From positions 930,001 through 994,000 of the forward strand of contig OZ244982.1 in assembly GCA_965223115.1 (NCBI GenBank): DNA of 64,000 nucleotides. The letters are read 5' to 3'. Positions 54,348 to 63,337 of the stretch are shown here, piece after piece. Made by a program: the position numbers and the translations under genes. This DNA is from CBDCUI01 sp965223115 (GTDB taxonomy: Bacteria > Pseudomonadota > Gammaproteobacteria > UBA4575). The notes below the pieces were generated by a model. That model was not told the origin of the DNA, ran no database searches, and saw nothing but the letters and a program-made list of their open reading frames with translations. Position 1 is the stretch's first letter, and every line of letters starts with the position of its first letter.

Positions 54348-54923
54348 ATGTCAACTATTGTTGCTGTGAAAAAAAATAATAAAGCGTGTATTGCAGCAGA
54401 TACACTCACTACATTTGGCGAGATTAAGCAATCATGTGAATATGACCTCACGCATGAAAAAATTCATATTTATAAGGAAAATTACTTTGGTATTGTAGGC
54501 AGTGCTGCACATCACACAGTCATGCAAAGCATTTTAGAAAATCATGGATCTGAGATGAGTTTTAAAAGCCAATTTGATGTTTTTGAATCTTTTAGGAGAT
54601 TGCATCCAATATTAAAAGAAGAATACTATTTAAATCCTAAAGATGAGGATGATGACCCATATGAATCATCGCGAATTGATACATTGATTGTTAATCCATA
54701 TGGAATATTTGCGGTATATGCGTTAAGAGAAGTATTTGAATATTCAAAATTCTGGGCCGTAGGCTCAGGCGGTGATATTGCGCTTGGCGCAATGTATGCT
54801 CTGTATGAGCGAGAAGAGAATATTGAAACAATAGCTAAAGTTGGTATTGAAGCAGGCGCTACATTTAACAATGCTACAGCGCTACCTATGACCCTTTATA
54901 CGATTGATATAAGTAGTAGTTAA
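54348..54923 (+). CDS. HslV/proteasome-like Ntn-hydrolase in the riboflavin operon
   Basis: A 191-residue protein whose N-terminus STIVAVKKNNKACIAADTLT aligns with mature HslV (TTIVSVRRGN), keeping Asp 17 (AAD) and a Lys in EKIHIY near the position of HslV Lys 33. After loss of Met the first residue would be Ser rather than Thr, so Ser would be the nucleophile. Later AVGSGGDIALGAMYALYERE matches the proteasome-fold GSG region. No HslU ATPase is nearby. Its stop overlaps the ribE start by one base. Role unknown; it may be a peptidase or an amide hydrolase. Confidence 0.78.
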   Translation: MSTIVAVKKNNKACIAADTLTTFGEIKQSCEYDLTHEKIHIYKENYFGIVGSAAHHTVMQSILENHGSEMSFKSQFDVFESFRRLHPILKEEYYLNPKDEDDDPYESSRIDTLIVNPYGIFAVYALREVFEYSKFWAVGSGGDIALGAMYALYEREENIETIAKVGIEAGATFNNATALPMTLYTIDISSS

Positions 54924-55516
54924 TGTTTACAGGAATTATACAAGAAGTCGGTACAGTAAATAAAATTGTCGAAAAAAAAGACATAGATCAATATCAAATT
55001 GTGACATCACAATCATTCTCAAGCGATATAGCTCTAGGTGATAGTATTGCAATAAATGGTGTTTGCTTAACAGCTTATGAAATTACTGCAGATTCTTTTA
55101 TGGTAGATGTTTCTCAAGAAACACAACAGTGTACTACTTTTGGTAAAGTTAAGCAGAATAGACAAGTAAATTTGGAAAAATCCTTAACTCCGAGCACACG
55201 TATGGGAGGACATATTGTAAGTGGACATGTAGATGGAATTGGAAGTCTAGCTGTAAGAACTGATAATGAAAATGAATCAACTTTGTGGTTCTCCTCACCA
55301 TCTAATTTAAGCAAATATATTGCAGTGAAAGGTTCAGTTTGTATTGATGGGGTGAGTTTAACTGTAAATGAAATTAGTGGTGATCAATATCGAGTAACGA
55401 TCATTCCACATACAATGCAACATACCACTTTACAATTTTTGCAAGAAGGCGACCAAATAAATATAGAAGTAGATTTATTGGCTCGTTACATTGAACAATT
55501 AATACAACACAAATAA
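54923..55516 (+). CDS. ribE: riboflavin synthase alpha subunit
   Basis: Dismutates two 6,7-dimethyl-8-ribityllumazine to riboflavin. Two tandem lumazine-binding barrels are evident: MFTGIIQEVGTVNKI and GDSIAINGVCLTAYEI in the first; GGHIVSGHVDGIGSLAVR and KGSVCIDGVSLTVNEIS in the second. 197 residues is typical. Translation is coupled to the preceding gene through TAATG. No ribBA lies between this gene and ribH, unlike in many relatives. Confidence 0.97.
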   Translation: MFTGIIQEVGTVNKIVEKKDIDQYQIVTSQSFSSDIALGDSIAINGVCLTAYEITADSFMVDVSQETQQCTTFGKVKQNRQVNLEKSLTPSTRMGGHIVSGHVDGIGSLAVRTDNENESTLWFSSPSNLSKYIAVKGSVCIDGVSLTVNEISGDQYRVTIIPHTMQHTTLQFLQEGDQINIEVDLLARYIEQLIQHK

Positions 55517-55525
55517 ATTAGTATT

Positions 55526-56008
55526 ATGCGACAAAGCTATACATCCGGTGCAAATTATTCTGGTAGTAATGTACGTATTGCTATTGTATCGGCTCGATTT
55601 AATGGTGATATCGTTGAAGCTATGAGAGAAGCTGCACATAACACATTAATTGAAAACGATGTAACTGAAGCTGCAATCGAACATTTTCATGTTCCTGGTG
55701 CATTTGAACTACCAATAATATGCCAACGATTGGCAGCGTCTAATAATTTTGATGCAGTCATTGCATTAGGCTGTGTAATAAAAGGGGATACCCCACATTT
55801 TGATTATGTATGCCAAGGTTGCGCTTTAGGAATTCAGCAAGCCTCTTTAGAAACGGATACACCCATTGCCTTCGGCGTATTAACCACAAATACGGAAGAG
55901 CAGGCGTTAGCTCGGTCATCCTCTACTAATATTAAGCAAAATAAAGGGCGTGATGCTGCACTATGTGTGTTAGAGATGATTAATCTATTAAAAACCATAA
56001 AACTTTAA
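55526..56008 (+). CDS. ribH: 6,7-dimethyl-8-ribityllumazine synthase
   Basis: Penultimate step of riboflavin synthesis. Clear motifs: IAIVSARFNGDIVEAMREAA, VPGAFELPIICQRLA, ALGCVIKGDTPHFDYVC and GVLTTNTEEQALARS (the last usually reads T-x-x-QA-x-x-R). The 160-residue length is normal. It is 9 bp after ribE and 11 bp before nusB. Confidence 0.97.
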   Translation: MRQSYTSGANYSGSNVRIAIVSARFNGDIVEAMREAAHNTLIENDVTEAAIEHFHVPGAFELPIICQRLAASNNFDAVIALGCVIKGDTPHFDYVCQGCALGIQQASLETDTPIAFGVLTTNTEEQALARSSSTNIKQNKGRDAALCVLEMINLLKTIKL

Positions 56009-56019
56009 ACTGGACAAGA

Positions 56020-56427
56020 GTGGAACCTCAAAAACGTCATTGGTCCAGACGTTTAGTGCTTCAAGCGCTTTATCAATGGCAATTGACTGGTCATAGTATT
56101 GATGAATTATTAACTCAGTATTCAAAAGACGAAAACTGGAATAAAGTTGATAAAGAGTATTTCGTAGAGCTATTGAACGCATCAATAAAAAATGCAGAAG
56201 AACTATCTGCTGTTTTTGAAAAATATGCAAGTTTGTCAAATGATGTAATAGATCCTGTTGAAAAAGCCATATTATTATATTCCACGTATGAAATTTTAAA
56301 TAAAGAAGAAATTCCAATTAATGTAGTGATTTCTGAAGCAGTTAATCTATGTAAAAAATTTGGATCTTTAGAAGGTTATAAGTTTATCAATGGTGTGTTA
56401 GATAAAGTAAGCACTGTACGAAACTAA
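56020..56427 (+). CDS. nusB: transcription antitermination factor NusB
   Basis: All-helical antitermination protein acting with NusE on rRNA leaders. It starts with GTG (MEPQKRHWSRRLVLQALYQW) and carries the conserved LVLQALYQWQLTG, ILLYSTYEIL and INVVISEAVNLCKKFG. Its length of 135 residues fits. The ribH-nusB order is typical. Confidence 0.95.
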   Translation: MEPQKRHWSRRLVLQALYQWQLTGHSIDELLTQYSKDENWNKVDKEYFVELLNASIKNAEELSAVFEKYASLSNDVIDPVEKAILLYSTYEILNKEEIPINVVISEAVNLCKKFGSLEGYKFINGVLDKVSTVRN

Positions 56428-56460
56428 CATAGTTACAATTTATTTAATAAAAATATAAAT

Positions 56461-57426
56461 TTGTCTGAACAAGATATAATCACAAGATATTTTTCACGCC
56501 ATCAATCTGCTGATAATGTAGATATTAATATAGGCGATGATGCTGCAGTTGTTATACCTCCAGTTAATTCACGTTTAGTTATAACTACAGACACGTTGAA
56601 TGAAGGCGTGCATTTTTTTTCAGATTGTCCTCCAGAATTTGTTGGACATAAGGCATTGGCAGTAAATCTTAGCGATCTTGCAGCAATGGGCGCTCATCCA
56701 TTATGGGCAACAATAAATTTATCGATCCAAAAAGTTGATAACATGTGGTTGAATGATTTTAGTAATGGATTGTTTGCACTAGCAGATGAATATGATATAA
56801 AAATTATTGGTGGTGATTTAGTTAAAGGCCCATTATCAATATCAATTCAAGCAATCGGTTGTGTACCCATTGACAAAGTGCTTACACGCAGTAATGCAAA
56901 AATAGACGATTATATATATGTAACAGGTACTATTGGAGATGCTGCACTCGGATTAAAACTTTATAAAGAGAGTATTAACCTACATTTATCTAAATCAAAA
57001 TTAGAAAAAACTATGCAACACTTTAATGCACCAAATCCAATGCTTAAGGTTGGATCCAAAATCTTAGATTTTGCCTCTGCTGCTATTGACGTATCTGATG
57101 GATTATTAAAGGACTTGCAGCGAATCACAATCATGAGCAAGGTAGGAGCAAACATAGATTTTGGAAAAATACCAATCTCAACTGCAGTACACTCTTATAT
57201 AGAAAAATATCAAGATTGGATGCTGCCTTTACATGGAGGTGATGATTATGAACTTATATTCACCGCAAATGAAAAATTTGTTTCTGATGTCGAACGAATA
57301 AGTACAGAAACAGGCTGCCATATAACAAATATTGGTAAAATTGTGCAAGACAGTGGAATAAGCCTTTATAAAGACAATAATAAAGTTACATTACCTGAGC
57401 ACTTAGGTTTTGATCATTATGAATAG
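56461..57426 (+). CDS. thiL: thiamine-monophosphate kinase
   Basis: Phosphorylates thiamine phosphate to thiamine diphosphate. It starts with TTG (SEQDIITRYFSRH). Family motifs: IGDDAAVVIPP, VITTDTLNEGVHFFSD, AVNLSDLAAMGAHPLWAT, IIGGDLVKGPLSISIQAIG and AIDVSDGLLKDLQRI. The 321-residue length is standard. pgpA follows 8 bp later. Confidence 0.96.
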   Translation: MSEQDIITRYFSRHQSADNVDINIGDDAAVVIPPVNSRLVITTDTLNEGVHFFSDCPPEFVGHKALAVNLSDLAAMGAHPLWATINLSIQKVDNMWLNDFSNGLFALADEYDIKIIGGDLVKGPLSISIQAIGCVPIDKVLTRSNAKIDDYIYVTGTIGDAALGLKLYKESINLHLSKSKLEKTMQHFNAPNPMLKVGSKILDFASAAIDVSDGLLKDLQRITIMSKVGANIDFGKIPISTAVHSYIEKYQDWMLPLHGGDDYELIFTANEKFVSDVERISTETGCHITNIGKIVQDSGISLYKDNNKVTLPEHLGFDHYE

Positions 57427-57434
57427 ACCATAAG

Positions 57435-57920
57435 ATGTCTGTAAAAGTTAGAAATCTTGTCTTACGTAACCCGATACACATTATTTCGTTCGGATTCGGC
57501 GCAGGCTTAATACCCATCGCCCCGGGGACATTTGGGACCATAATAGCAATCCCAATATATTTACTCTGCTCGTTATTTCCTGGGCTTATTTATTTGCTAA
57601 TTGTGGGGATCATCTTCATTATCGGTTGCTGGATTTCAAAATATACAGCCTCGGCTTTGGGTGTACATGATCACCCGGGTATCGTAATAGATGAAATAGC
57701 TGGATATCTCGTAACCATGGCATTTGTACCTGTTTCCTGGTACTGGGTATTGCTGGGATTCTTGCTATTTAGACTATTCGATATTTGGAAACCGTGGCCG
57801 ATTTCTATGGCAGACCAGAGGATAAAAGGAGGCTTGGGTATTATGTTAGATGACATGATTGCTGGTGGCTTTGCCCTGTTATCCCTACATATTGTGATTT
57901 GGTCGGTCCAATTTATCTAA
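57435..57920 (+). CDS. pgpA: phosphatidylglycerophosphatase A
   Basis: Inner-membrane phosphatase making phosphatidylglycerol. Several hydrophobic helices frame the conserved FGAGLIPIAPGTFGTI, HDHPGIVIDEIAGYLVTM and RLFDIWKPWPISMADQRIKG with GIMLDDMIAGGFA. 161 residues is the usual size. It ends the riboflavin/nusB/thiL run. Confidence 0.96.
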   Translation: MSVKVRNLVLRNPIHIISFGFGAGLIPIAPGTFGTIIAIPIYLLCSLFPGLIYLLIVGIIFIIGCWISKYTASALGVHDHPGIVIDEIAGYLVTMAFVPVSWYWVLLGFLLFRLFDIWKPWPISMADQRIKGGLGIMLDDMIAGGFALLSLHIVIWSVQFI

Positions 57921-58100
57921 CTCATGACCTCAAGGGCTGGTCAATGTAAACTGCTTAAATTATAAAATATACTATTATATATCAGTTAGATATGAGTACT
58001 TTCGCATTACAATAATCATCTAATATAGTGGATTGAAATCAGTCAGTTTTTTACAAAGCAGTCTTTAATAATTTAGTAAGGATAATCACCGCTTACCGAT

Positions 58101-60485
58101 ATGGGCGTTTTTGGAGCAATTAGAGTTGATGGGGTAATAGATCAAATTTTATCGAACTGGTCTGCTTCCGACTATGAAAAAAACATTAGCAAATTGCTTA
58201 AAAATAGTAAATCAGCAATTCCTAAGTTAGCTGAGCGATTTGAAACGAGTAGCAAAGAAGAAACAGCTCATATCAAAGAGATATTGACTGATCTAGCTAC
58301 TACACAAAATTCTGAATTTTTTCGACCATTGTTTTCTCATCAAAGTAATCTAGTGCGTGATGGTGTGGCAGATGCGATGTCGCGTTCACAAAATATAGAT
58401 CCAAATAGATTTGTTGATTTATTTGAAAAGCAAGATGTATCAAAACCGATGTTGATAACATTTTTAAGCTCACAAAAACAAAAAGTTAATTCATCAAAAT
58501 TATTACGTTATGCCTATAAGCTAGAACACAATGATCAAGCATCATTATTTCGTTTATTAGATGCCATCGCTAGTGAAACAATGGTGCCAGAATTGATTAA
58601 TAGATCTGATACTAAAGATCCAATTGTGCGTACATATATAACAAAACTAATGTCGAAGTTTGACAAACCTGTTGTCAATGAATCACTTAGCAAATTACTT
58701 TCAGATGAAAATAAATCAGTGCGACTTGCTGCTTTAGAAGGCTTATCTAATTCAAGTAAAGAAATTGATATTGAGAAATTATGTTCCTTAATTAATGACC
58801 CAGATTATAAAGTGCAAACAAAAGCGATCGAAGCAATTGTAAAGATTAAACATCCAAAAACTGTTTATTATTTAATACCACATTTAAAGGATGAATCTGA
58901 ATATACTCGAAGAGCTGCTGTAGAAGTTTTAAATGAGATTGCAAGTAAAGATTCTGTCAAAGACTTACTTAATGCAATAAAGGATGAAGACTGGTGGGTA
59001 AGGAGTAGAGCAGCAGACGCTTTAGGTAAAATTGGTGGTAAGCGAGTAGTAAATGCTGTAATTCAACTAATCAAAGACGATGATGAATTTATTCGTCGTT
59101 CTGCTATAGAGATTATTAACGCTACTAAAGATCAAGGTACATTTGATGCGTTAGTAAAATCTCTAGATGACACCGACTGGTGGGTTCGAGAACGTGCAAT
59201 AGACGGCTTGGCCGAACTTGGTAACAAAAAATGTGTACCTATACTAATAAAGATGCTAAGTGAAAACTCAGATAATTCTGCTATGGTAGTAGTACTACTC
59301 AAGGCATTTGCAACACTTAAATCTGATGATGCAGTAGAAATAACTGTCAAGCAACTAAAATCAGATTCTGAAAATATAATTAAAGAAGCAATACAAACGC
59401 TTAAGGTAATTACAACTGACGTGTATGTAGAGACTGTCATAAAAGCCATAGATGAAGTTATTTCAGACCAAACACAGGAAGTTCAAGAATTAGGCCAAAA
59501 AGCTATTAATAAAATAATGGAACAAGAGCCTCCTGGTTCATCTGTTCAGGCCTTTAAAGATGAAACTATAATTGCTGATGAAGAAGGCACACTTTCAATG
59601 CCTAGCAAAGTGGTTAGGGATAATAGAGCAGTAGAAACACTAACTATAAACCCTGATGATTTACAGCCTGAGGATATGTTGGCAGATCGTTATCGTTATA
59701 TTAAAAAGATTGGTAAAGGTGCATTTGGCTCTGTATTTTTAGTTGAAGATATGATGATAAATGAGGAAATCATACTTAAGTTCTTAAATACGCAATTTGT
59801 TACAGATGAAAGCATCATTAAACGTTTTATATATGAATTACGTTTCGCACGGAAAATTACACATCAAAATGTAATACGTATCTACGACATGGTTTCATTT
59901 GGTAAAGCACATGCAATTTCAATGGAATATTTTAAGAGCCATACCTTAAGTGCCGAAGTAAAAGACAAGACACCCATGGATATTGAACGTGCCAAGAAAA
60001 TTACTTTTGATGTATGTAATGGTATGGAAAGTGCGCATGCCGTAAACGTTGTGCATCGTGATTTAAAACCTAACAATATACTGATTAATGAAGATAGCTT
60101 AGTTAAAATTGTAGATTTCGGTGTAGCCGCTGCTACCCAGTCTACCGATACAAAGCTTACTAAGACGGGTTTGTTAGTGGGTACACCCACATATATGGCA
60201 CCTGAACAAGTGTTAGGGAAAAATGTGGATGAAAGGACAGACATTTATAGTTTAGGCGTAATAATGTATGAAATGTTAACTGGGAGACCACCATATTCAG
60301 GTAAGGACAGCATGTCGATTATGTATCAGCATGTTCAAGGCAAGGCTGTTAGCATAAAAGAAAAAAATGAGGAAATTTCAGATGAGTTAAATGACCTAGT
60401 TGCAAAATGCATGAGTGTAAAAGCTGATCATCGTTATCAATCCATGACAGAATTAAAGAATGCTGTTCAAAATTTAAAGAATTAA
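58101..60485 (+). CDS. HEAT-repeat Ser/Thr protein kinase
   Basis: A 794-residue soluble protein. Residues about 40-470 are helical HEAT/PBS-lyase-type repeats (e.g. EYTRRAAVEVLNEIASKDSV, DWWVRSRAADALGKIGGKRV). From about 529 to the end is a Hanks-type kinase: glycine loop GKGAFGSV, Lys 560 (IILKFL), catalytic HRDLKPNN (His 652-Asp 654), DFG at 672, and the activation-loop GTPTYMAPEQVLG. It is the first gene of a five-gene operon with two PilT-like ATPases, a protease and a cyclase; spacing to the next gene is 8 bp. No membrane anchor is seen. Confidence 0.92.
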   Translation: MGVFGAIRVDGVIDQILSNWSASDYEKNISKLLKNSKSAIPKLAERFETSSKEETAHIKEILTDLATTQNSEFFRPLFSHQSNLVRDGVADAMSRSQNIDPNRFVDLFEKQDVSKPMLITFLSSQKQKVNSSKLLRYAYKLEHNDQASLFRLLDAIASETMVPELINRSDTKDPIVRTYITKLMSKFDKPVVNESLSKLLSDENKSVRLAALEGLSNSSKEIDIEKLCSLINDPDYKVQTKAIEAIVKIKHPKTVYYLIPHLKDESEYTRRAAVEVLNEIASKDSVKDLLNAIKDEDWWVRSRAADALGKIGGKRVVNAVIQLIKDDDEFIRRSAIEIINATKDQGTFDALVKSLDDTDWWVRERAIDGLAELGNKKCVPILIKMLSENSDNSAMVVVLLKAFATLKSDDAVEITVKQLKSDSENIIKEAIQTLKVITTDVYVETVIKAIDEVISDQTQEVQELGQKAINKIMEQEPPGSSVQAFKDETIIADEEGTLSMPSKVVRDNRAVETLTINPDDLQPEDMLADRYRYIKKIGKGAFGSVFLVEDMMINEEIILKFLNTQFVTDESIIKRFIYELRFARKITHQNVIRIYDMVSFGKAHAISMEYFKSHTLSAEVKDKTPMDIERAKKITFDVCNGMESAHAVNVVHRDLKPNNILINEDSLVKIVDFGVAAATQSTDTKLTKTGLLVGTPTYMAPEQVLGKNVDERTDIYSLGVIMYEMLTGRPPYSGKDSMSIMYQHVQGKAVSIKEKNEEISDELNDLVAKCMSVKADHRYQSMTELKNAVQNLKN

Positions 60486-60493
60486 TATATTTT

Positions 60494-61576
60494 ATGGCAA
60501 GAATAGATGCATTTTTGAAACTAGGACGAGAACAAAGTTGCTCTGACATTCATTTAGCAGTTGGTGTTCCACCTATGTTTCGTATGCATGGTGATTTAGT
60601 GCCTATCAAATTTAGAGATCTTGGTGGTAGTGAATTAGAAGGCTATATGAGTGAAATTCTAACAAAATCACAGAAAGAAAAATTTCGCCAAGGTCATGAT
60701 TTAGATTTTTCTTATATGTCTGAAGGTGTTGGTCGATTTCGTATTAATCTATTTAGGAAATCTTCTGGAATTGGTGCCACATTCCGACATATCCCAACAG
60801 AAATTCCCGCTTTTGATATGTTAAAGCTACCACCCGTGATTAAGACTTTTGCAGATTTTAAACAAGGCATGGTTTTAGTTACTGGCTCTACTGGTACTGG
60901 AAAATCTACAACTCTTGCTTCTTTGATTAATCATATAAACATGACTCGCAAAGAAAATATAATAACATTAGAAGACCCAATTGAATTTATTCATCCTAGT
61001 AAGAAATCTCAAGTTATACAACGTGAAGTTGGTACACATGTAAGCAGTTTTTCTGATGGTTTACGTGCATCTCTACGTGAAGATCCAGATATTATTCTTG
61101 TCGGAGAGATGCGAGATTCTGAAACTATTTCTATGGCTATGCTTGCTGCAGAAACTGGCCACCTTGTGTTTGGTACGTTACATACTACTTCAGCGACTAA
61201 ATCTTTGGACCGAATTATTGATGCATTACCTGCAGAACAACAAGGGCAAGGGAAAATATTTTTATCACAAAACCTACATGCAGTCGTAACTCAAGAGCTT
61301 GTTAAAACGATAGACGGAAAAGGCAGAAAAGCTATAGTTGAAATTATGATTATGAATAATGCAATTTCTAACTTAATCATGTCAGACAAAACCTTCCAAA
61401 TTCCAAATCAGATACAAACAGGTAGTACAGTAGGCATGCAGCTTAAAGATCAAGCATTATTAGAAGCTGTTCAAATAAAAGAAATAGATCCTGATGATGC
61501 ATATTTACATGCTAATGATAAAAAATTATTCCAGCGCTTTGTAACAGACCCATCGCTTTTACCAAAAGCAAGTTAG
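60494..61576 (+). CDS. PilT-family twitching-motility ATPase
   Basis: A 360-residue hexameric retraction-type ATPase. Walker A GSTGTGKST at 131-139, Asp box TLEDPIEFIH, Walker B DPDIILVGEMRDSETI and the His box GHLVFGTLHTTSATKS are intact. It lacks the gene neighbours usual for the main PilT, so it may be an accessory paralogue. A second PilT-like gene follows 9 bp later. Confidence 0.92.
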   Translation: MARIDAFLKLGREQSCSDIHLAVGVPPMFRMHGDLVPIKFRDLGGSELEGYMSEILTKSQKEKFRQGHDLDFSYMSEGVGRFRINLFRKSSGIGATFRHIPTEIPAFDMLKLPPVIKTFADFKQGMVLVTGSTGTGKSTTLASLINHINMTRKENIITLEDPIEFIHPSKKSQVIQREVGTHVSSFSDGLRASLREDPDIILVGEMRDSETISMAMLAAETGHLVFGTLHTTSATKSLDRIIDALPAEQQGQGKIFLSQNLHAVVTQELVKTIDGKGRKAIVEIMIMNNAISNLIMSDKTFQIPNQIQTGSTVGMQLKDQALLEAVQIKEIDPDDAYLHANDKKLFQRFVTDPSLLPKAS

Positions 61577-61585
61577 GTAAAAAAT

Positions 61586-62653
61586 ATGGTAGAAATAGAT
61601 GTACTTTTAGAGATGCTTATTGCAAGAGGTGGTTCAGATTTGCATTTAGTTTCAAATGATCCACCAAGAATGAGAATCTTTGGGGATTTAGAAGCTATTT
61701 CTGAAGAAGCTATTCCTGCAAATGAAATGCTAGAACCTATTATGAGCATAATGCCTAAACGTTCGCGAACTATTTTTGAATCTGATGACAATGCAGATTT
61801 TGCCTACAATATAGAAGGTTCAGGTCGTTTTCGTGTTAATGCATTTCGACATTTAAACGGAGTAGGTGCAATTTTTAGATCTATTCCTGCTGAAACCTTA
61901 ACATTAGAAGATTTAAATTTGCCTAACACATTGAATAATATCTGTAATCAAAAAGCTGGCATGATTTTAGTTACAGGTAAAACAGGTTCGGGAAAATCAA
62001 CGACTTTAGCTGCCATGGTCGATGCTATCAATTCCACCCATAAAGGGCATATTTTGACGATTGAAGACCCAATTGAATTTATTCATGAACAAAAAAAATG
62101 CTTAATTAGTCAACGAGAAGTTGGTGAACATACGAAAACATTTGCAAGTGCGTTACATTCAGCCTTACGAGAAGACCCTAATGTAATTCTAGTTGGTGAG
62201 ATGCGTGATTTAGAAACGATGAGTTTAGCAGTAACTGCAGCAGAAACTGGGATTTTAGTTCTTGGCACACTGCATACTAATAGTGCTTCATCCACAGTAG
62301 ATAGAATAATTAATGCTTTTCCAGTCAATAAACAAGATCATATTCGCACAATGTTATCTACTTCTTTGCGTGCAGTTGTGTCGCAGCAATTACTAAAAAA
62401 AGCTGATAATCAAGGTAGAGTTGCTGCATTAGAAATTATGATTAATACGCCTGCCATGGGAAATATTATTCGCGAAGGCAAAACAGACCAAATTGATAAT
62501 TCAATTCAAGGGGGTGGCGCATTTGGTATGCAAAGTATGGATACTGCAATCAAAAAATTACTTAATGACGAAGCAATAACTGCACAAGCTGCATTTGAAG
62601 CAGCTAATGATAAGGGTCAATTTACTAAATACTTAAAAGAAGCCTCAGCATAG
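61586..62653 (+). CDS. second PilT/PilU-family ATPase
   Basis: A 355-residue paralogue of the previous gene. Walker A GKTGSGKST at 131-139, TIEDPIEFIHEQKKC, Walker B EDPNVILVGEMRDLETM and GILVLGTLHTNSASSTVDR are intact. By analogy to PilT/PilU pairs it may form the second retraction motor, but PilU-specific features cannot be judged by eye. The aspartic protease gene follows 4 bp later. Confidence 0.92.
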   Translation: MVEIDVLLEMLIARGGSDLHLVSNDPPRMRIFGDLEAISEEAIPANEMLEPIMSIMPKRSRTIFESDDNADFAYNIEGSGRFRVNAFRHLNGVGAIFRSIPAETLTLEDLNLPNTLNNICNQKAGMILVTGKTGSGKSTTLAAMVDAINSTHKGHILTIEDPIEFIHEQKKCLISQREVGEHTKTFASALHSALREDPNVILVGEMRDLETMSLAVTAAETGILVLGTLHTNSASSTVDRIINAFPVNKQDHIRTMLSTSLRAVVSQQLLKKADNQGRVAALEIMINTPAMGNIIREGKTDQIDNSIQGGGAFGMQSMDTAIKKLLNDEAITAQAAFEAANDKGQFTKYLKEASA

Positions 62654-62657
62654 ATAA

Positions 62658-63329
62658 ATGATTATGGTTTATATGTCTAAAAAAAAGTATTTACTCAATT
62701 TAATTATACTTTTGACATTTATAAATTTTAATGACACTCATGCTGAAATGAATATTGAAGTCATGGCATTGTTTAAAAATAAGGCAATTCTTAATATAAA
62801 TAATGAGCAGCAATTGTTTATAGTAGGAGAACCTGAGAAATTAGGTGTTAAGCTCATACAAGCTACTAGTAAATTTGCTGTATTAGAAATTAATGGAAAA
62901 CGTTCTAAATATAACTTGGGGAATCGAGTTCAAGCTGATTATTCTAGTCGTGATAAAAAAGATATATTGGTATATCCCGATAATAACGGAATGTATAGGA
63001 CAATAGGATCTATAAATGGCTATACTGTAGACTTTCTAGTAGATACTGGTGCTAGTGCTATTGCATTAAACTCTAATACTGCCAAACGAATTGGCTTGCG
63101 GTATAAGCTTGAGGGAGATCCAATATATATAACAACCGCATCTGGCAAAGAGGCTGCATATTCAATTAATTTAGATCGTGTGAAAGTTGGCGAAATAATA
63201 CTAAGAAATGTGCATGCTGTTGTTATTGATGGCAATGAACCATCGACAACTCTATTGGGGATGTCTTATTTAGAGCGATTAAATATAGTCAACGAAGGTC
63301 AAGTGATGAAACTTGAACAAAAGTTCTGA
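62658..63329 (+). CDS. retropepsin-like aspartic protease, exported
   Basis: A 223-residue protein with an N-terminal hydrophobic segment (LLNLIILLTFINF) and a single-lobe clan AA aspartic protease domain. The active-site motif is FLVDTGASAIAL (Asp 129) and the second conserved region is TTLLGMSYLERLNIV. Like viral and other bacterial retropepsins it should act as a homodimer, here probably in the periplasm. The residues before the domain (PDNNGMYRTIGSINGYTVDF) fit the TIGR02281 type. Cotranscribed with the ATPase genes. Confidence 0.85.
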   Translation: MIMVYMSKKKYLLNLIILLTFINFNDTHAEMNIEVMALFKNKAILNINNEQQLFIVGEPEKLGVKLIQATSKFAVLEINGKRSKYNLGNRVQADYSSRDKKDILVYPDNNGMYRTIGSINGYTVDFLVDTGASAIALNSNTAKRIGLRYKLEGDPIYITTASGKEAAYSINLDRVKVGEIILRNVHAVVIDGNEPSTTLLGMSYLERLNIVNEGQVMKLEQKF

Positions 63330-63337
63330 GTTCTCAG

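Noticed and set aside
54348..54923. Calling the Ntn-hydrolase HslV
   Set aside because: No hslU is adjacent, position 1 is Ser rather than Thr, and the protein is longer and more acidic than HslV.
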